9,729 nt of DNA from Deltaproteobacteria bacterium (GTDB lineage: Bacteria; Desulfobacterota_B; Binatia; UBA9968). The DNA lies in the NCBI GenBank assembly GCA_005879255.1, contig VBKY01000234.1:1-9729 (forward strand), read 5' to 3'. The notes under the pieces are model-generated. The model ran no database searches. It was not told the origin of the DNA and saw only the letters and a list, made by a program, of their open reading frames with translations. Positions 1 to 6,711 of the stretch are shown in pieces (position 1 is the first letter of the stretch; the number at the start of each line of letters is the position of its first letter). The position numbers and the translations under genes are program-made.

Positions 1-780
1 AAAGTCGTGCGCTTCCAAGGGGCGGCGCGAACCGAGCCCCTCGTCGGCTCCTCACTCAAAGGCTGGGAAAAGGACACCGACACCGAGTTCTTTTTCATGG
101 GCCGGAAGTTTGTCCTGGGCGAAAAGTTTCGCATGGCCACTTTCCCTTTCCAGGAGGATTTGGATCGGACCTACAAGCATGTGACGGAAGCTCGGCGCCA
201 TGCCGACGTTGTCGTTGTAGCGCTCCACGACCAGGCCCACGGTATCGGTGTTCATGATTACATAAACACGTTTGCTCACGGTTGTATCGATGCCGGAGCC
301 GACGTTTACATCAATCACGGCGGTCTCCAGCGCGGCATCGAATTCTACAAGGACAAGGTGATCCTCTATGGCCAGCCGCCGCTCTACTTGCAGAACAACG
401 AGGTAACGAAACTCCCTATGTCGATGAAGCTGCGCCTGGGCCTGAGCATCGACAGCACCGCTGGAGAACTACTGGAGGATCGAGAGCGCAACCGTGAACG
501 CGCGGTCAACGCCGGCGGGCAAACCCATGCCTTCTCTCGCATCGGCAGTGCCGTCCACACCGTTGTTTTCGGGGAGAATGCCGCGTTGAAGGAAGTAAGA
601 ATCCATCCGACGGAGGAATATATCATTCATGGCCGCCGGCCACGGTTAAGCGTGCCCCGACTCGCGGAGCCAGACAACGAAAAGTTCAAGCAGGTCATCG
701 AGCGGACGCGCGAGAGATCCAAACCCTTCGGCACCAGGATAGAAATCCGTGACGGCATGGGAGTCGCGCGGCCCGGTTGA
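1..780 (+). CDS. CapA-like metallophosphatase family protein, 5' end cut by window
   Basis: The frame is open from base 1, so the gene probably starts outside the window; the first usable GTG is at 7. About 257 residues are visible (numbered from base 7). The block at about 86-122 (NTFAHGC.DAGADVYINHGG..RGIE.YK.KVILYG) matches the core of CapA/PgsA proteins, which are calcineurin-like metallophosphatases named after poly-gamma-glutamate capsule synthesis. The tail (about 215-257, with SKPFGTRIEIRDG near the end) matches the C-terminus I recall from CapA relatives in uncultivated soil bacteria. Oddities: the usual GH-[HG]-PH metal-site motif reads NHGGL here (103-107), and the usual YSLGNF reads YGQPPL (121-126), so catalysis may be impaired. 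The N-terminal metal motif is outside the window. A decayed amidohydrolase fragment follows immediately. The family call is fairly sure; the function of this copy is uncertain. Confidence 0.72.
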   Translation, partial: KVVRFQGAARTEPLVGSSLKGWEKDTDTEFFFMGRKFVLGEKFRMATFPFQEDLDRTYKHVTEARRHADVVVVALHDQAHGIGVHDYINTFAHGCIDAGADVYINHGGLQRGIEFYKDKVILYGQPPLYLQNNEVTKLPMSMKLRLGLSIDSTAGELLEDRERNRERAVNAGGQTHAFSRIGSAVHTVVFGENAALKEVRIHPTEEYIIHGRRPRLSVPRLAEPDNEKFKQVIERTRERSKPFGTRIEIRDGMGVARPG

Positions 781-784
781 GGCC

Positions 785-1059
785 AAGCCGGATTTATCGG
801 CCATAAGCTCCACGAGAAAGTCTGCGACTTACGCAGCCGCGCTGAAAACCCTAGACAAGCTCGAGGAGAAACTGCATATCGGCGACGATTACCTCATCAT
901 GGCTACCGACTATCCTCATGCTGACGCTGCGAGAAGTTTGCTGAACGTACGGTCGGAGACCTCGCCAAAAATTCCAACTTGTCTGAGGCGACCAGGCGAA
1001 AGATCCTGTGGGAGATGCCAAAAAAGATCGGAGCCGCCCAGCACCAACACGCGAGTTGA
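785..1059 (+). pseudogene. Amidohydrolase family C-terminal remnant, frameshifted
   Basis: Two frames together spell the C-terminal end of an amidohydrolase_2 (TIM-barrel, metal-dependent hydrolase) protein. Frame 2 (785-930) gives KPDLSA, then HIGDDYLIMATDYPHADA, which contains the family's DYPH motif. Frame 1 (931-1059) continues with EKFAERTVGDLAKNSN, then LSEATRRKILWEMPKKIG and a TGA. The join fits loss of one base near 929-931 (Ala codon GCN followed by GAG). The N-terminal two thirds or more of the usual 300-400 residues, including the first metal-binding His pair, are absent: similarity begins just after the capA-like stop at 780. The normally conserved Asn of the 'W.NP' end motif is Met. 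This is best read as a dead gene fragment left by a deletion or rearrangement. It fills most of the gap between the capA-like gene and the binding protein gene. Confidence 0.75.
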
Positions 1060-1091
1060 ACTCAACAGCTGAACGAGGACTCAAGGGAATA

Positions 1092-2090
1092 ATGACGCGG
1101 CTCATAGTAACAGTCTATCTGTTTTCGCTTTTGGCAGGTCTCGCCACTGCTCAAGAACAAAAGCTTCAGAGGCTTAACGTCGTCTGGTCGACGATCGGCG
1201 GCACCACCTCGTCTTTATGGGTTACCAAGGACACGGGGATTTTTGCCAAGTACGGGCTCGACGTCCAGTTGATTTTGATCCTGGCTTCCACCAGAGCTGC
1301 CTCTTCGATCATCGCGGGTGACGTGGACATTGGGCTCATCGGCAGCACGGCGCCGGTGCTGGCCCGCCTTGCAGGCAGCGATCTCGTGGTCATTGGCAAC
1401 AGCACGACGCACGCCATCTTTTCGCTGATGACCCATCCGAGCATCACGGAAATTTCTCAGCTTAGAGGAAAAACTCTAAAAACTCTGGGAGTTGTCAGGT
1501 TTGGCTCGGTCAGCGACATTGGTTTGCAGCATGCGTTGAGAAACATCAACATCGATCCGAATCGGGACGTCAAGCTACTGCAGATCGGTGGCATTGGCGA
1601 AATGTTGGCGGCCATGAAAGCCGGCGGTATCCAAGGCGGTCTCTTTCCACCTCCTCTCTCCGGCGACGCCAAACAGCTAGGATTCAGGGAGCTGATGGAT
1701 CCGGAAAGGGTGAATCTCAAGTTCGCCCAATCTCATCTTTCCGTGCGCCAAGCGTACCTCAAAGAAAATTCCGATACGGTGCGCCGCTTCATGAAGGCTT
1801 GGATCGAAGGCATTCATTACATGAAAACTCATAAGGACTTCACTCTTAATGTTTTAAGAAAACACACCAAGTCCGAAGACCCGTCGGCGTTGGAAGAAAC
1901 CTATAGAATCTTCGCCATGAAATACCTTCCCCCCGCGCCTTACCCGACGGAGGAAAGCGTGAAGACAATCCTCGAGCTCATCGCTAGCTCGCAACCAAAG
2001 GCAAAAACAGCCGAGCCGAAGGATTTCATTGACCCAAGCTGGGTAAGAGAATTGGAGGAGAACGGCTTTATCAAGACGCTTTACCGCTGA
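1092..2090 (+). CDS. ABC transporter substrate-binding protein, NMT1/SsuA-like
   Basis: A 332-residue secreted binding protein of the NMT1/THI5-like (TauA/SsuA) family, which presents small organic ligands to an ABC permease in the periplasm. Residues 1-20 form a signal peptide ending ATA before Gln (cleavage likely after 20). Family landmarks follow: a segment like 'sLWVTKDTGIFAKYGLDV' near 38-55, 'IIAGDVDIGLIGS' near 75-87, and 'RFGSVSDIGLQHALRNINIDP' style sequence near 136-156. The ATG at 1092 was chosen over the longer frame opening at 1008, because it gives a clean signal peptide and has AAGGGA 3 nt upstream; the extra 28 residues would precede the signal peptide and overlie the amidohydrolase remnant. 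No permease or ATPase gene lies beside it, so it may be an orphan binding protein, as is common in this family. A 9-bp tandem duplication adds a second KTL at residues 127-132. Confidence 0.85.
   Translation: MTRLIVTVYLFSLLAGLATAQEQKLQRLNVVWSTIGGTTSSLWVTKDTGIFAKYGLDVQLILILASTRAASSIIAGDVDIGLIGSTAPVLARLAGSDLVVIGNSTTHAIFSLMTHPSITEISQLRGKTLKTLGVVRFGSVSDIGLQHALRNINIDPNRDVKLLQIGGIGEMLAAMKAGGIQGGLFPPPLSGDAKQLGFRELMDPERVNLKFAQSHLSVRQAYLKENSDTVRRFMKAWIEGIHYMKTHKDFTLNVLRKHTKSEDPSALEETYRIFAMKYLPPAPYPTEESVKTILELIASSQPKAKTAEPKDFIDPSWVRELEENGFIKTLYR
1469..1486 (+). repeat. 9-bp tandem duplication inside binding protein gene
   Basis: AAAAACTCT occurs twice head to tail (1469-1477 and 1478-1486). It is in frame and yields KTLKTL where relatives, as I recall them, have a single GKT-(L/I)-GV type segment. 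It looks like a replication-slippage duplication that keeps the frame. Confidence 0.8.
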
Positions 2091-2120
2091 GAAACGGCTA
2101 ACCTCCCTTTGCGTGTAAGA

Positions 2121-2138
2121 GGCGACCGGCCGGTCGCC
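2121..2138. repeat. Perfect 18-bp GC-rich palindrome between convergent genes
   Basis: GGCGACCGGCCGGTCGCC is its own reverse complement. The symmetry continues imperfectly outward (GTAAGA on the left, CCTAC on the right; 2115-2143). It sits in the 79-bp gap between the ends of the plus-strand binding protein gene and the minus-strand tctA gene. It could act as a bidirectional RNA hairpin stop, although no T-run follows on either side. It may instead be a copy of a dispersed repeat: I have the impression that GTAGGGGCGACCGGCCGG-type palindromes recur in environmental genomes. Confidence 0.7.
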
Positions 2139-2169
2139 CCTACAGGTTTCGTGCTTGGAATTTGCCCAT

Positions 2170-3681
2170 TCAATCCTCGACACCCGGCATTTCTCTTCTT
2201 CGGAAGAACGCCAGCATGACAGGCGCTGCAAGCAAGAGAATAGAGACGACGATCAGGCTTGCGGAAATCGGACGGGTAACAAAGATTGTCGGATCTCCTT
2301 GTGACAGGACCATTGACTGGCGCAGCGCGCGCTCGATCAACGGTCCAAGGACAAGTCCCAAGACCATCGGCGCAGACGGATAATCGTAGATGCGAAACAG
2401 GTAGCCAAGCACTCCGAAAAATAACAGCAGCCAAAGGTCGGTCGTACTTTGCCGGACGCTATAAACTCCGACAAAACAGAAGCCGAGAATTAGCGGATAG
2501 AGAAAGCGATAAGGCAACCGCAGCATGCTGGCAAAAAGCGGCACCAAAGGGAGATTGAGAATGAGCAGCATCACATTGCCGACGTACATGCTGGCAATCA
2601 GTCCCCAAACAAGCTTTGGCTGCTGCTGAAAGAGCAAGGGCCCAGGTTGGATGCCATAGAGAATCAGTGCTCCCAAGAGAACTGCTGTGCCGCCGGATCC
2701 GGGTAGCCCTAAGCTAAGCATGGGCACCATAGCGCCTGCGGTGTCCGCGTTATTTGCCCCTTCAGGTCCGGCGACACCCTGTATCGCGCCTTTGCCGAAG
2801 CGCTCGGGGTGGGAAGAGAAGCGCTTCTCCACCCCGTAAGAGAGAAAAGAAGAAATCGATGATCCAGCGCCGGGCAGGACGCCGACGACAAATCCGATCA
2901 ACGTCCCACGGATAAATGAGCCGACGCAGTCGCGCATATCCTGCCAGGTCGGCAGCAGATCCCGGAGTCGCGATGAAACGTGGAACATTTCCATTTGGGA
3001 CGAAGACCTACCGACATTAGACAAGACTTCGCCCACGGCGAACAGGCCGGTGGCTACGACAACGAAGCTGATGCCGTCCGAGAGGTCGCTTTGATTGTAG
3101 GTGAAACGTAGTTTGCCAGTGAAAATATCGAAGCCCACCGTCGAGAGAAGCAGGCCTAATGCGGTCGTCAACAGGGCCTTCGTCATGGAACGACCCGCCA
3201 GATAGGCCACCGTCGTTAAGCCCATCACCATCAGAGCGAAGTACTCCGGCGGACCAAAGCTCAAGGCAACCTTAGTAAGCAACGGACCCAGCACGATCAA
3301 CCCGATGAGCCCCAAAGTACCTGCAATGAATGAAGCAATGGCAGCAATTCCGAGAGCGGGTCCAGCTCGCCCCTGCAGCGCCATTTGATAACCATCGATA
3401 CAGGTTACTACTGAAGACGATTCCCCGGGCGTATTGACCAGAATGGAAGTCGTCGAACCGCCGTACTTCGTCCCGTAGTAGATGCCTGCGAGCATGATCA
3501 TGGCCGTTGTCGGGTCCATGCGAAAAGTGAGCGGCAAGAGAATTGACACCGCAGCCGTGGTGCCGATTCCCGGCAGGATACCGACCACAGTTCCCACGGT
3601 CACACCGATTAAGCAGAACAGCAGGTTGGCAGGCAACAAAGCAACTTGGAAGCCGTGCAAAAGGTTCGACAGAACGTCCAT
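2170..3681 (-). CDS. tctA: Tripartite tricarboxylate transporter large permease TctA
   Basis: A 503-residue integral membrane protein, the usual TctA length, with about 12 hydrophobic segments. It is the main translocation subunit of a TTT importer, which takes up citrate-like or other organic acids using an ion gradient. Hallmarks are seen in both halves of the internal pseudo-repeat: [18 protein letters not shown] (34-51) with [22 protein letters not shown] shortly after, and in the second half [20 protein letters not shown] with [24 protein letters not shown]. The ATG at 3681 ([10 protein letters not shown]) is preferred over an upstream in-frame start at 3789, because the extra 36 residues are polar, Arg-rich and overlap tctB. 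The start lies 2 nt after the tctB stop and shows no clear Shine-Dalgarno, so translational coupling is likely. Its binding protein partner, TctC, lies upstream beyond a PrpD gene. Confidence 0.93.
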   Translation of the reverse strand: MDVLSNLLHGFQVALLPANLLFCLIGVTVGTVVGILPGIGTTAAVSILLPLTFRMDPTTAMIMLAGIYYGTKYGGSTTSILVNTPGESSSVVTCIDGYQMALQGRAGPALGIAAIASFIAGTLGLIGLIVLGPLLTKVALSFGPPEYFALMVMGLTTVAYLAGRSMTKALLTTALGLLLSTVGFDIFTGKLRFTYNQSDLSDGISFVVVATGLFAVGEVLSNVGRSSSQMEMFHVSSRLRDLLPTWQDMRDCVGSFIRGTLIGFVVGVLPGAGSSISSFLSYGVEKRFSSHPERFGKGAIQGVAGPEGANNADTAGAMVPMLSLGLPGSGGTAVLLGALILYGIQPGPLLFQQQPKLVWGLIASMYVGNVMLLILNLPLVPLFASMLRLPYRFLYPLILGFCFVGVYSVRQSTTDLWLLLFFGVLGYLFRIYDYPSAPMVLGLVLGPLIERALRQSMVLSQGDPTIFVTRPISASLIVVSILLLAAPVMLAFFRRREMPGVED

Positions 3682-3683
3682 TT

Positions 3684-4130
3684 TCAAAAACCCAGTGGAC
3701 CGACGGGAAGCGCCACAGAAAGTAGGCGGACGAAAAAAAGATGGAAACCCACTCCGGCTGCGAGCGCCACAGATACGGCGTTGCGCCAACTCTCTCCTTC
3801 CAGCTTGAGCAGGAAAGCGACAAGAAAGGCGAAGCCGGTAACAAAACCGAGAAGATCGAGAGTAAAGACGAAACCCAGGAGCGCAGCCAGTGCCAGGAGC
3901 TTTTTTATCGACCAGATTATCGGAGTCGGAGAATCATCGTCGGACGGAGTGCGCCAGGCGTATAAAATTACAATCATCGCGCTAAAGATAGTCGCAACGC
4001 CGAGCCAGAATGGAAAGAAACCGCTCCCGGCGCCATAGCTGCTGGTAAACTCCAACTTCGACGCTTCCAAAACAACTAAAAATCCGAAGAGAAAAAAAAG
4101 AATGCCGATCCAGCGGTCCGAGCGGGTCAT
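3684..4130 (-). CDS. tctB: Tripartite tricarboxylate transporter small subunit TctB
   Basis: A 148-residue membrane protein with four hydrophobic segments (about residues 9-24, 38-57, 78-110 as a broken pair, and 123-140), which is the TctB layout. The small subunit pairs with TctA. Visible family features are the N-terminal 'RSDRWIGILFFLFG' type segment and 'YGAGSGFFPFWLG' near residues 32-44. The ATG at 4130 is preferred; a longer frame to 4199 would add 23 residues encoded by an intergenic repeat. Only a weak AAAGAG-like ribosome site is upstream. It is followed after 2 nt by tctA on the same transcript. Confidence 0.9.
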   Translation of the reverse strand: MTRSDRWIGILFFLFGFLVVLEASKLEFTSSYGAGSGFFPFWLGVATIFSAMIVILYAWRTPSDDDSPTPIIWSIKKLLALAALLGFVFTLDLLGFVTGFAFLVAFLLKLEGESWRNAVSVALAAGVGFHLFFVRLLSVALPVGPLGF

Positions 4131-4158
4131 GGCGGACTCTTTAAGAAGATATTTAGCC

Positions 4159-4232
4159 GCAAAGAACGCAAAGAGCACAAAGAGTACCGAGATCCCCAAT
4201 ACTCCACCACTCCATCACTCCAGTACTCCATT
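4159..4232. repeat. Composite intergenic short-period repeat
   Basis: Two small arrays fill the 106-bp gap between PrpD protein 1 and tctB. At 4159-4185 there are three units of 9 bp (GCAAAGAAC, GCAAAGAGC, ACAAAGAGT). At 4201-4232 there are four units of 8 bp with consensus ACTCCANN. The flanking 'atatttagcc' before the first array is familiar to me as part of dispersed repeats in environmental bacterial genomes (recollection, not checked). The long reading frame extending tctB upstream across this element is an artefact of the repeat. Confidence 0.75.
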
Positions 4233-4236
4233 TTCT

Positions 4237-5541
4237 CTATGCACACAGCCGCGCCAGATCGCCGGCATCATCGAGAGTTTCCAGGCCGTAAACCAAATTC
4301 ACGGCTCTTTGCGCTCTGGTTGGTCCCAGGATAGGTTCGGCTAGAGCCAAAAATTTTTCTTTCACGTCATCGTCGGTCAGAGGATTTGTCGCGTAACCTT
4401 TTTGGATCGGAACCTCTGATACAAGGGGTCCGCGGCTCTTGGTTTGAACTGTAATCTTTGCCTCGCCGGCTCTGCACCGCGGATCGGGAATGACTTCGAC
4501 GCGGCGGCGCAGATCTCTTAGGTTGAGATCACGAACCGACTCGTCGCTGAACTGAGCGGGGCCCGCCTGCCCGTTGAGCAACGCGGCCGCAACCCCGTGC
4601 GCGATACTGAACATTGACTGGGTGCCGTTTTCAGGTTCACTTTTCCCCATGAGGTATTGGGCCCGTGGCTCAACGTGCATTTGAATAGAAACAATCTCTT
4701 CGACGGTCAGCTTGTGCGCGGAGCGCGCCTTTAGAGCGGCTTCGATCGCTCCATGCCCCAGACGGCCGCAAGGAAATGGTTTGAGGCGATTCTCCAAGAC
4801 GGCGTAGGACTCCCCAAGCTTTTGCGCCAAGTCGGGAGTTGGTGTGCCGCCCATCGCATGCGACACGCTCAGAGAGCCTTCCAGCGCTGGACCGGTGGTG
4901 CAACCACGCAACGCAAGCTGAGCGGCAAAGACGCCGTTGGCCGCGGCTTTGCCGGAGTGGAAGGGCTTCGCCAAAAAACCATGCATGGCCATCAGACCCG
5001 ATGACTGAGTGGCCGCAACTCCAAGCGCTGCGATAATTTGCGGCGGGTTCAGTTTGAGCAACAGAGAGGCGGCTGTGGCCGCGCCAAAAACCCCGGCGAC
5101 GCCCATCATGTGCCAGCCGCGAGCGTTCTCCCATCCGCCGATCGCGCGGGTCATTCGGCTGGCGACTTCAAAACCGAGCACATAACTTCTCAACAACTCG
5201 CGCCCCGGCAGGCTGCGCTGTTCAGCAACCGCCAGTGCCACCATGGCGGCCGGCGCACTCAGCGTGTCGTCGTAGTCGAGCGCGTGCGCCGCCGTGGCGT
5301 TGAACAGAACAGCGTCCCGCAGTGATGTGCGTTTACCGCGGGCCAACAGTGTTGCCTGCAGTGCCCCGCCTGCCTCGTCAATCAGATTCAAGGCCATCTC
5401 TGCGGCCTGGCTATTGGCTCCGCCGATGGCGGTTCCCAAACAGTCCAGCAGACCTCTTTTCCCCGCCTGGAGCGCCGAATGAGGAAGATCGTTAAAATCA
5501 GTTTGCGCTAGAAACTGCGCAAGCACGAGTGCTTGTTCCAA
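4237..5541 (-). CDS. MmgE/PrpD family protein 1 (altered active-site loop)
   Basis: A 434-residue MmgE/PrpD protein, the superfamily of 2-methylcitrate dehydratase, cis-aconitate decarboxylase and iminodisuccinate epimerase. These are cytosolic enzymes acting on di- and tricarboxylic acids. Seen: HALDYDDT (86-93), GWH followed by GVAGVFGAA (142-155), KPFHSGKAA (192-200), and LKPFPCGRLGH (253-263) with the late Lys and His. The start is a TTG at 5541, chosen because AAAGGAG lies 6 nt upstream (5548-5554) and the protein aligns from its first residues. Odd: directly after DYDDT the protein goes to LSAPAAM, whereas relatives have a short loop ending in HPS. About six to eight residues, including a proposed catalytic His, appear to be missing. 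It sits between tctC and tctB in the same direction, suggesting it handles the imported acid. The reaction is unknown. Confidence 0.88.
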   Translation of the reverse strand: MEQALVLAQFLAQTDFNDLPHSALQAGKRGLLDCLGTAIGGANSQAAEMALNLIDEAGGALQATLLARGKRTSLRDAVLFNATAAHALDYDDTLSAPAAMVALAVAEQRSLPGRELLRSYVLGFEVASRMTRAIGGWENARGWHMMGVAGVFGAATAASLLLKLNPPQIIAALGVAATQSSGLMAMHGFLAKPFHSGKAAANGVFAAQLALRGCTTGPALEGSLSVSHAMGGTPTPDLAQKLGESYAVLENRLKPFPCGRLGHGAIEAALKARSAHKLTVEEIVSIQMHVEPRAQYLMGKSEPENGTQSMFSIAHGVAAALLNGQAGPAQFSDESVRDLNLRDLRRRVEVIPDPRCRAGEAKITVQTKSRGPLVSEVPIQKGYATNPLTDDDVKEKFLALAEPILGPTRAQRAVNLVYGLETLDDAGDLARLCA

Positions 5542-5547
5542 AGCCGA

Positions 5548-5554
5548 CTCCTTT
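5548..5554 (-). promoter_or_regulatory. Ribosome binding site deciding a TTG start
   Basis: AAAGGAG on the minus strand, 6 nt before the TTG at 5541. It supports the unusual start codon of MmgE/PrpD protein 1. It lies only about 12 nt from the edge of the large inverted repeat at 5567-5641, so folding of that element could affect access. Confidence 0.7.
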
Positions 5555-5566
5555 ATTCGGAAGTTG

Positions 5567-5641
5567 CACCGCAGAGGCGCGGAGGACGCGGAGGGGAGAT
5601 TTTGAAATTAAAATCTCTGCGAACTCTGTGCCTCTGCGGTG
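5567..5641. repeat. 75-nt inverted repeat / long imperfect hairpin
   Basis: The outer arms are perfect over 12 bp (CACCGCAGAGGC at 5567-5578 with its complement at 5630-5641). The inner stem is perfect over 7 bp (AGATTTT at 5597-5603, AAAATCT at 5610-5616) with loop GAAATT. The middle pairs imperfectly. The left arm has 9-bp periodicity (5569-5595). It lies between the tctC stop (5706) and the PrpD protein 1 start (5541), on one presumed transcript, so it could be an RNA processing or attenuation structure. It is probably a dispersed palindromic element: 'ctctgtgcctctgcggtg'-type repeats are familiar to me from environmental genomes. Confidence 0.8.
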
Positions 5642-5665
5642 AGTCCTTCTTATTCCCATTTGGTT

Positions 5666-5678
5666 GCGGCTTTGCCGC
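5666..5678. repeat. Small hairpin downstream of tctC
   Basis: GCGGC TTT GCCGC forms a 5-bp stem with a 3-nt loop, 28 nt after the tctC stop on the minus strand. No T-run follows, so it is not a classical intrinsic terminator. The rest of 5642-5705 shows nothing else I can support. Confidence 0.4.
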
Positions 5679-5705
5679 GCTCGGTCTCTGTGGTGAAAGC
5701 TCTGC

Positions 5706-6698
5706 CTACTTTTTTAACTCGCCCATCCGGGCGAGAGACTTCGTCAGGCTTTCGGTTTCCTCATCCAAGAACTGTTTGAATTCCTTGCTGGTGAGAAACT
5801 TCGGGAACAATTCGATCTCTGCGCTGAAGTGCTGATAGCCCTGGGTTTGTGTGAGTCGACGCAGAACCTGTTCCCAATATTGAACTGCGGTAGCTGGCAT
5901 ATCCGGTGGCGCGACGATGCCGCGCACGGTGCCACGCGAGACCCGTGCAGTGATGCCGAGTTCGCGCAACGTCGGCACATTGGGGTAGCCACCGAGTCGA
6001 GACTCTGAAAAACTTGCGAGAGCGCGAAGGGCGCCGGCGCTTAAGTGACCTCCCATGTCAGCGGGCTGGCCGATCACTAGATTGACATGCCCTCCCAATA
6101 CGGCGGTAATCGCCTCACCACCGCTGGGAAAGGCCACATAATCCCAGTTCGCGCCGGTGGCCTCAGCGATGGCGATGCGGTCAAAGTTCGGCGTGCTGGT
6201 GACTGAAGCCCCCGCTTGTTTGACCTTATTAGGATTAGCCTTGGCGAAGTCGAGCAGCTCCTTCATGGTCTTGAAGGGAGAGTCCGCGCGCACCACGACA
6301 AGGTTAGGATCCAATCCGAGCAGCACGATGGGCGTCATGTCTTTGTAGCTCACTTTGACGTCCGAAGAGATAAGCGGCGCGGCCACCCAGACGCTGGTCA
6401 TCCCAGCCAACACGTGATCGTCGCCTTTGCGCTTCACCAGAGTTGTCATCGCTTTGGCGCCGCTCCCGCCTTGAATGTTTTCGACTCTCATCTGCTGGGA
6501 AACCAGTTTTTCTTTGGCCATGATGTCGGTGATGCGGCGCAGCATCGTATCCATGCCACCACCCGGCCCGCTGTGCGTAATAAAAAGAACGGGCTTATTC
6601 GGATACGCGTCGGCGGCAATGATGGCGCGCGTCGGAATGAGAATAATTATGCTGACCGCAGAGACGAACAAGATCGCGCGCAGAAGTATTGCTGTCAT
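5706..6698 (-). CDS. tctC: Tripartite tricarboxylate transporter binding protein TctC (Bug family)
   Basis: A 330-residue periplasmic binding protein of the Bug/TctC family, which captures carboxylates for the TctAB membrane pair. Residues 1-29 form a hydrophobic signal peptide (cleavage about 28-29, before DAYPNKP). Family landmarks are YPNKPVLFITHSGPGGGMD (32-50), VENIQGGSG (72-80) with A.TTL soon after, the central 'MTPIVLLGLDPNLVVVRADSPFKT' type segment, and a late PNVPTLRELG. The ATG at 6698 was chosen because GAGGAG lies 7 nt upstream (6706-6711) and the signal peptide begins here. The frame is nevertheless open upstream and joins the racemase-like gene, owing to an apparent one-base insertion. 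It is separated from tctBA by a PrpD gene and a long hairpin. The ligand cannot be told from sequence. Confidence 0.9.
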   Translation of the reverse strand: MTAILLRAILFVSAVSIIILIPTRAIIAADAYPNKPVLFITHSGPGGGMDTMLRRITDIMAKEKLVSQQMRVENIQGGSGAKAMTTLVKRKGDDHVLAGMTSVWVAAPLISSDVKVSYKDMTPIVLLGLDPNLVVVRADSPFKTMKELLDFAKANPNKVKQAGASVTSTPNFDRIAIAEATGANWDYVAFPSGGEAITAVLGGHVNLVIGQPADMGGHLSAGALRALASFSESRLGGYPNVPTLRELGITARVSRGTVRGIVAPPDMPATAVQYWEQVLRRLTQTQGYQHFSAEIELFPKFLTSKEFKQFLDEETESLTKSLARMGELKK

Positions 6699-6705
6699 TT
6701 TTTGA

Positions 6706-6711
6706 CTCCTC
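6706..6711 (-). promoter_or_regulatory. Strong ribosome binding site of tctC
   Basis: GAGGAG on the minus strand, 7 nt before the tctC ATG. It overlaps the TGA (6710-6712) that would end the upstream racemase-like gene if its frame were intact: a stop within a Shine-Dalgarno, typical of coupled genes. Confidence 0.8.

Noticed and set aside
384..626. Minus-strand reading frame within the capA-like gene
   Set aside because: It has no recognisable features and lies opposite a well-supported coding frame; similar shadows occur opposite the PrpD, tctA and tctC genes.
1008..1091. Longer start for the NMT1-like binding protein
   Set aside because: It would place 28 charged residues ahead of a clear signal peptide and overlaps the amidohydrolase remnant in another frame.
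3682..3789. N-terminal extension of TctA
   Set aside because: The extra residues are polar and Arg-rich, overlap the end of tctB, and the TctA family begins at the ATG at 3681.
4131..4199. N-terminal extension of TctB with a hydrophobic stretch
   Set aside because: It is encoded by the period-9 intergenic repeat and extends beyond the normal TctB start.
4159..4232. CRISPR-like array
   Set aside because: Units are only 8-9 bp without spacers, and no cas genes are present.
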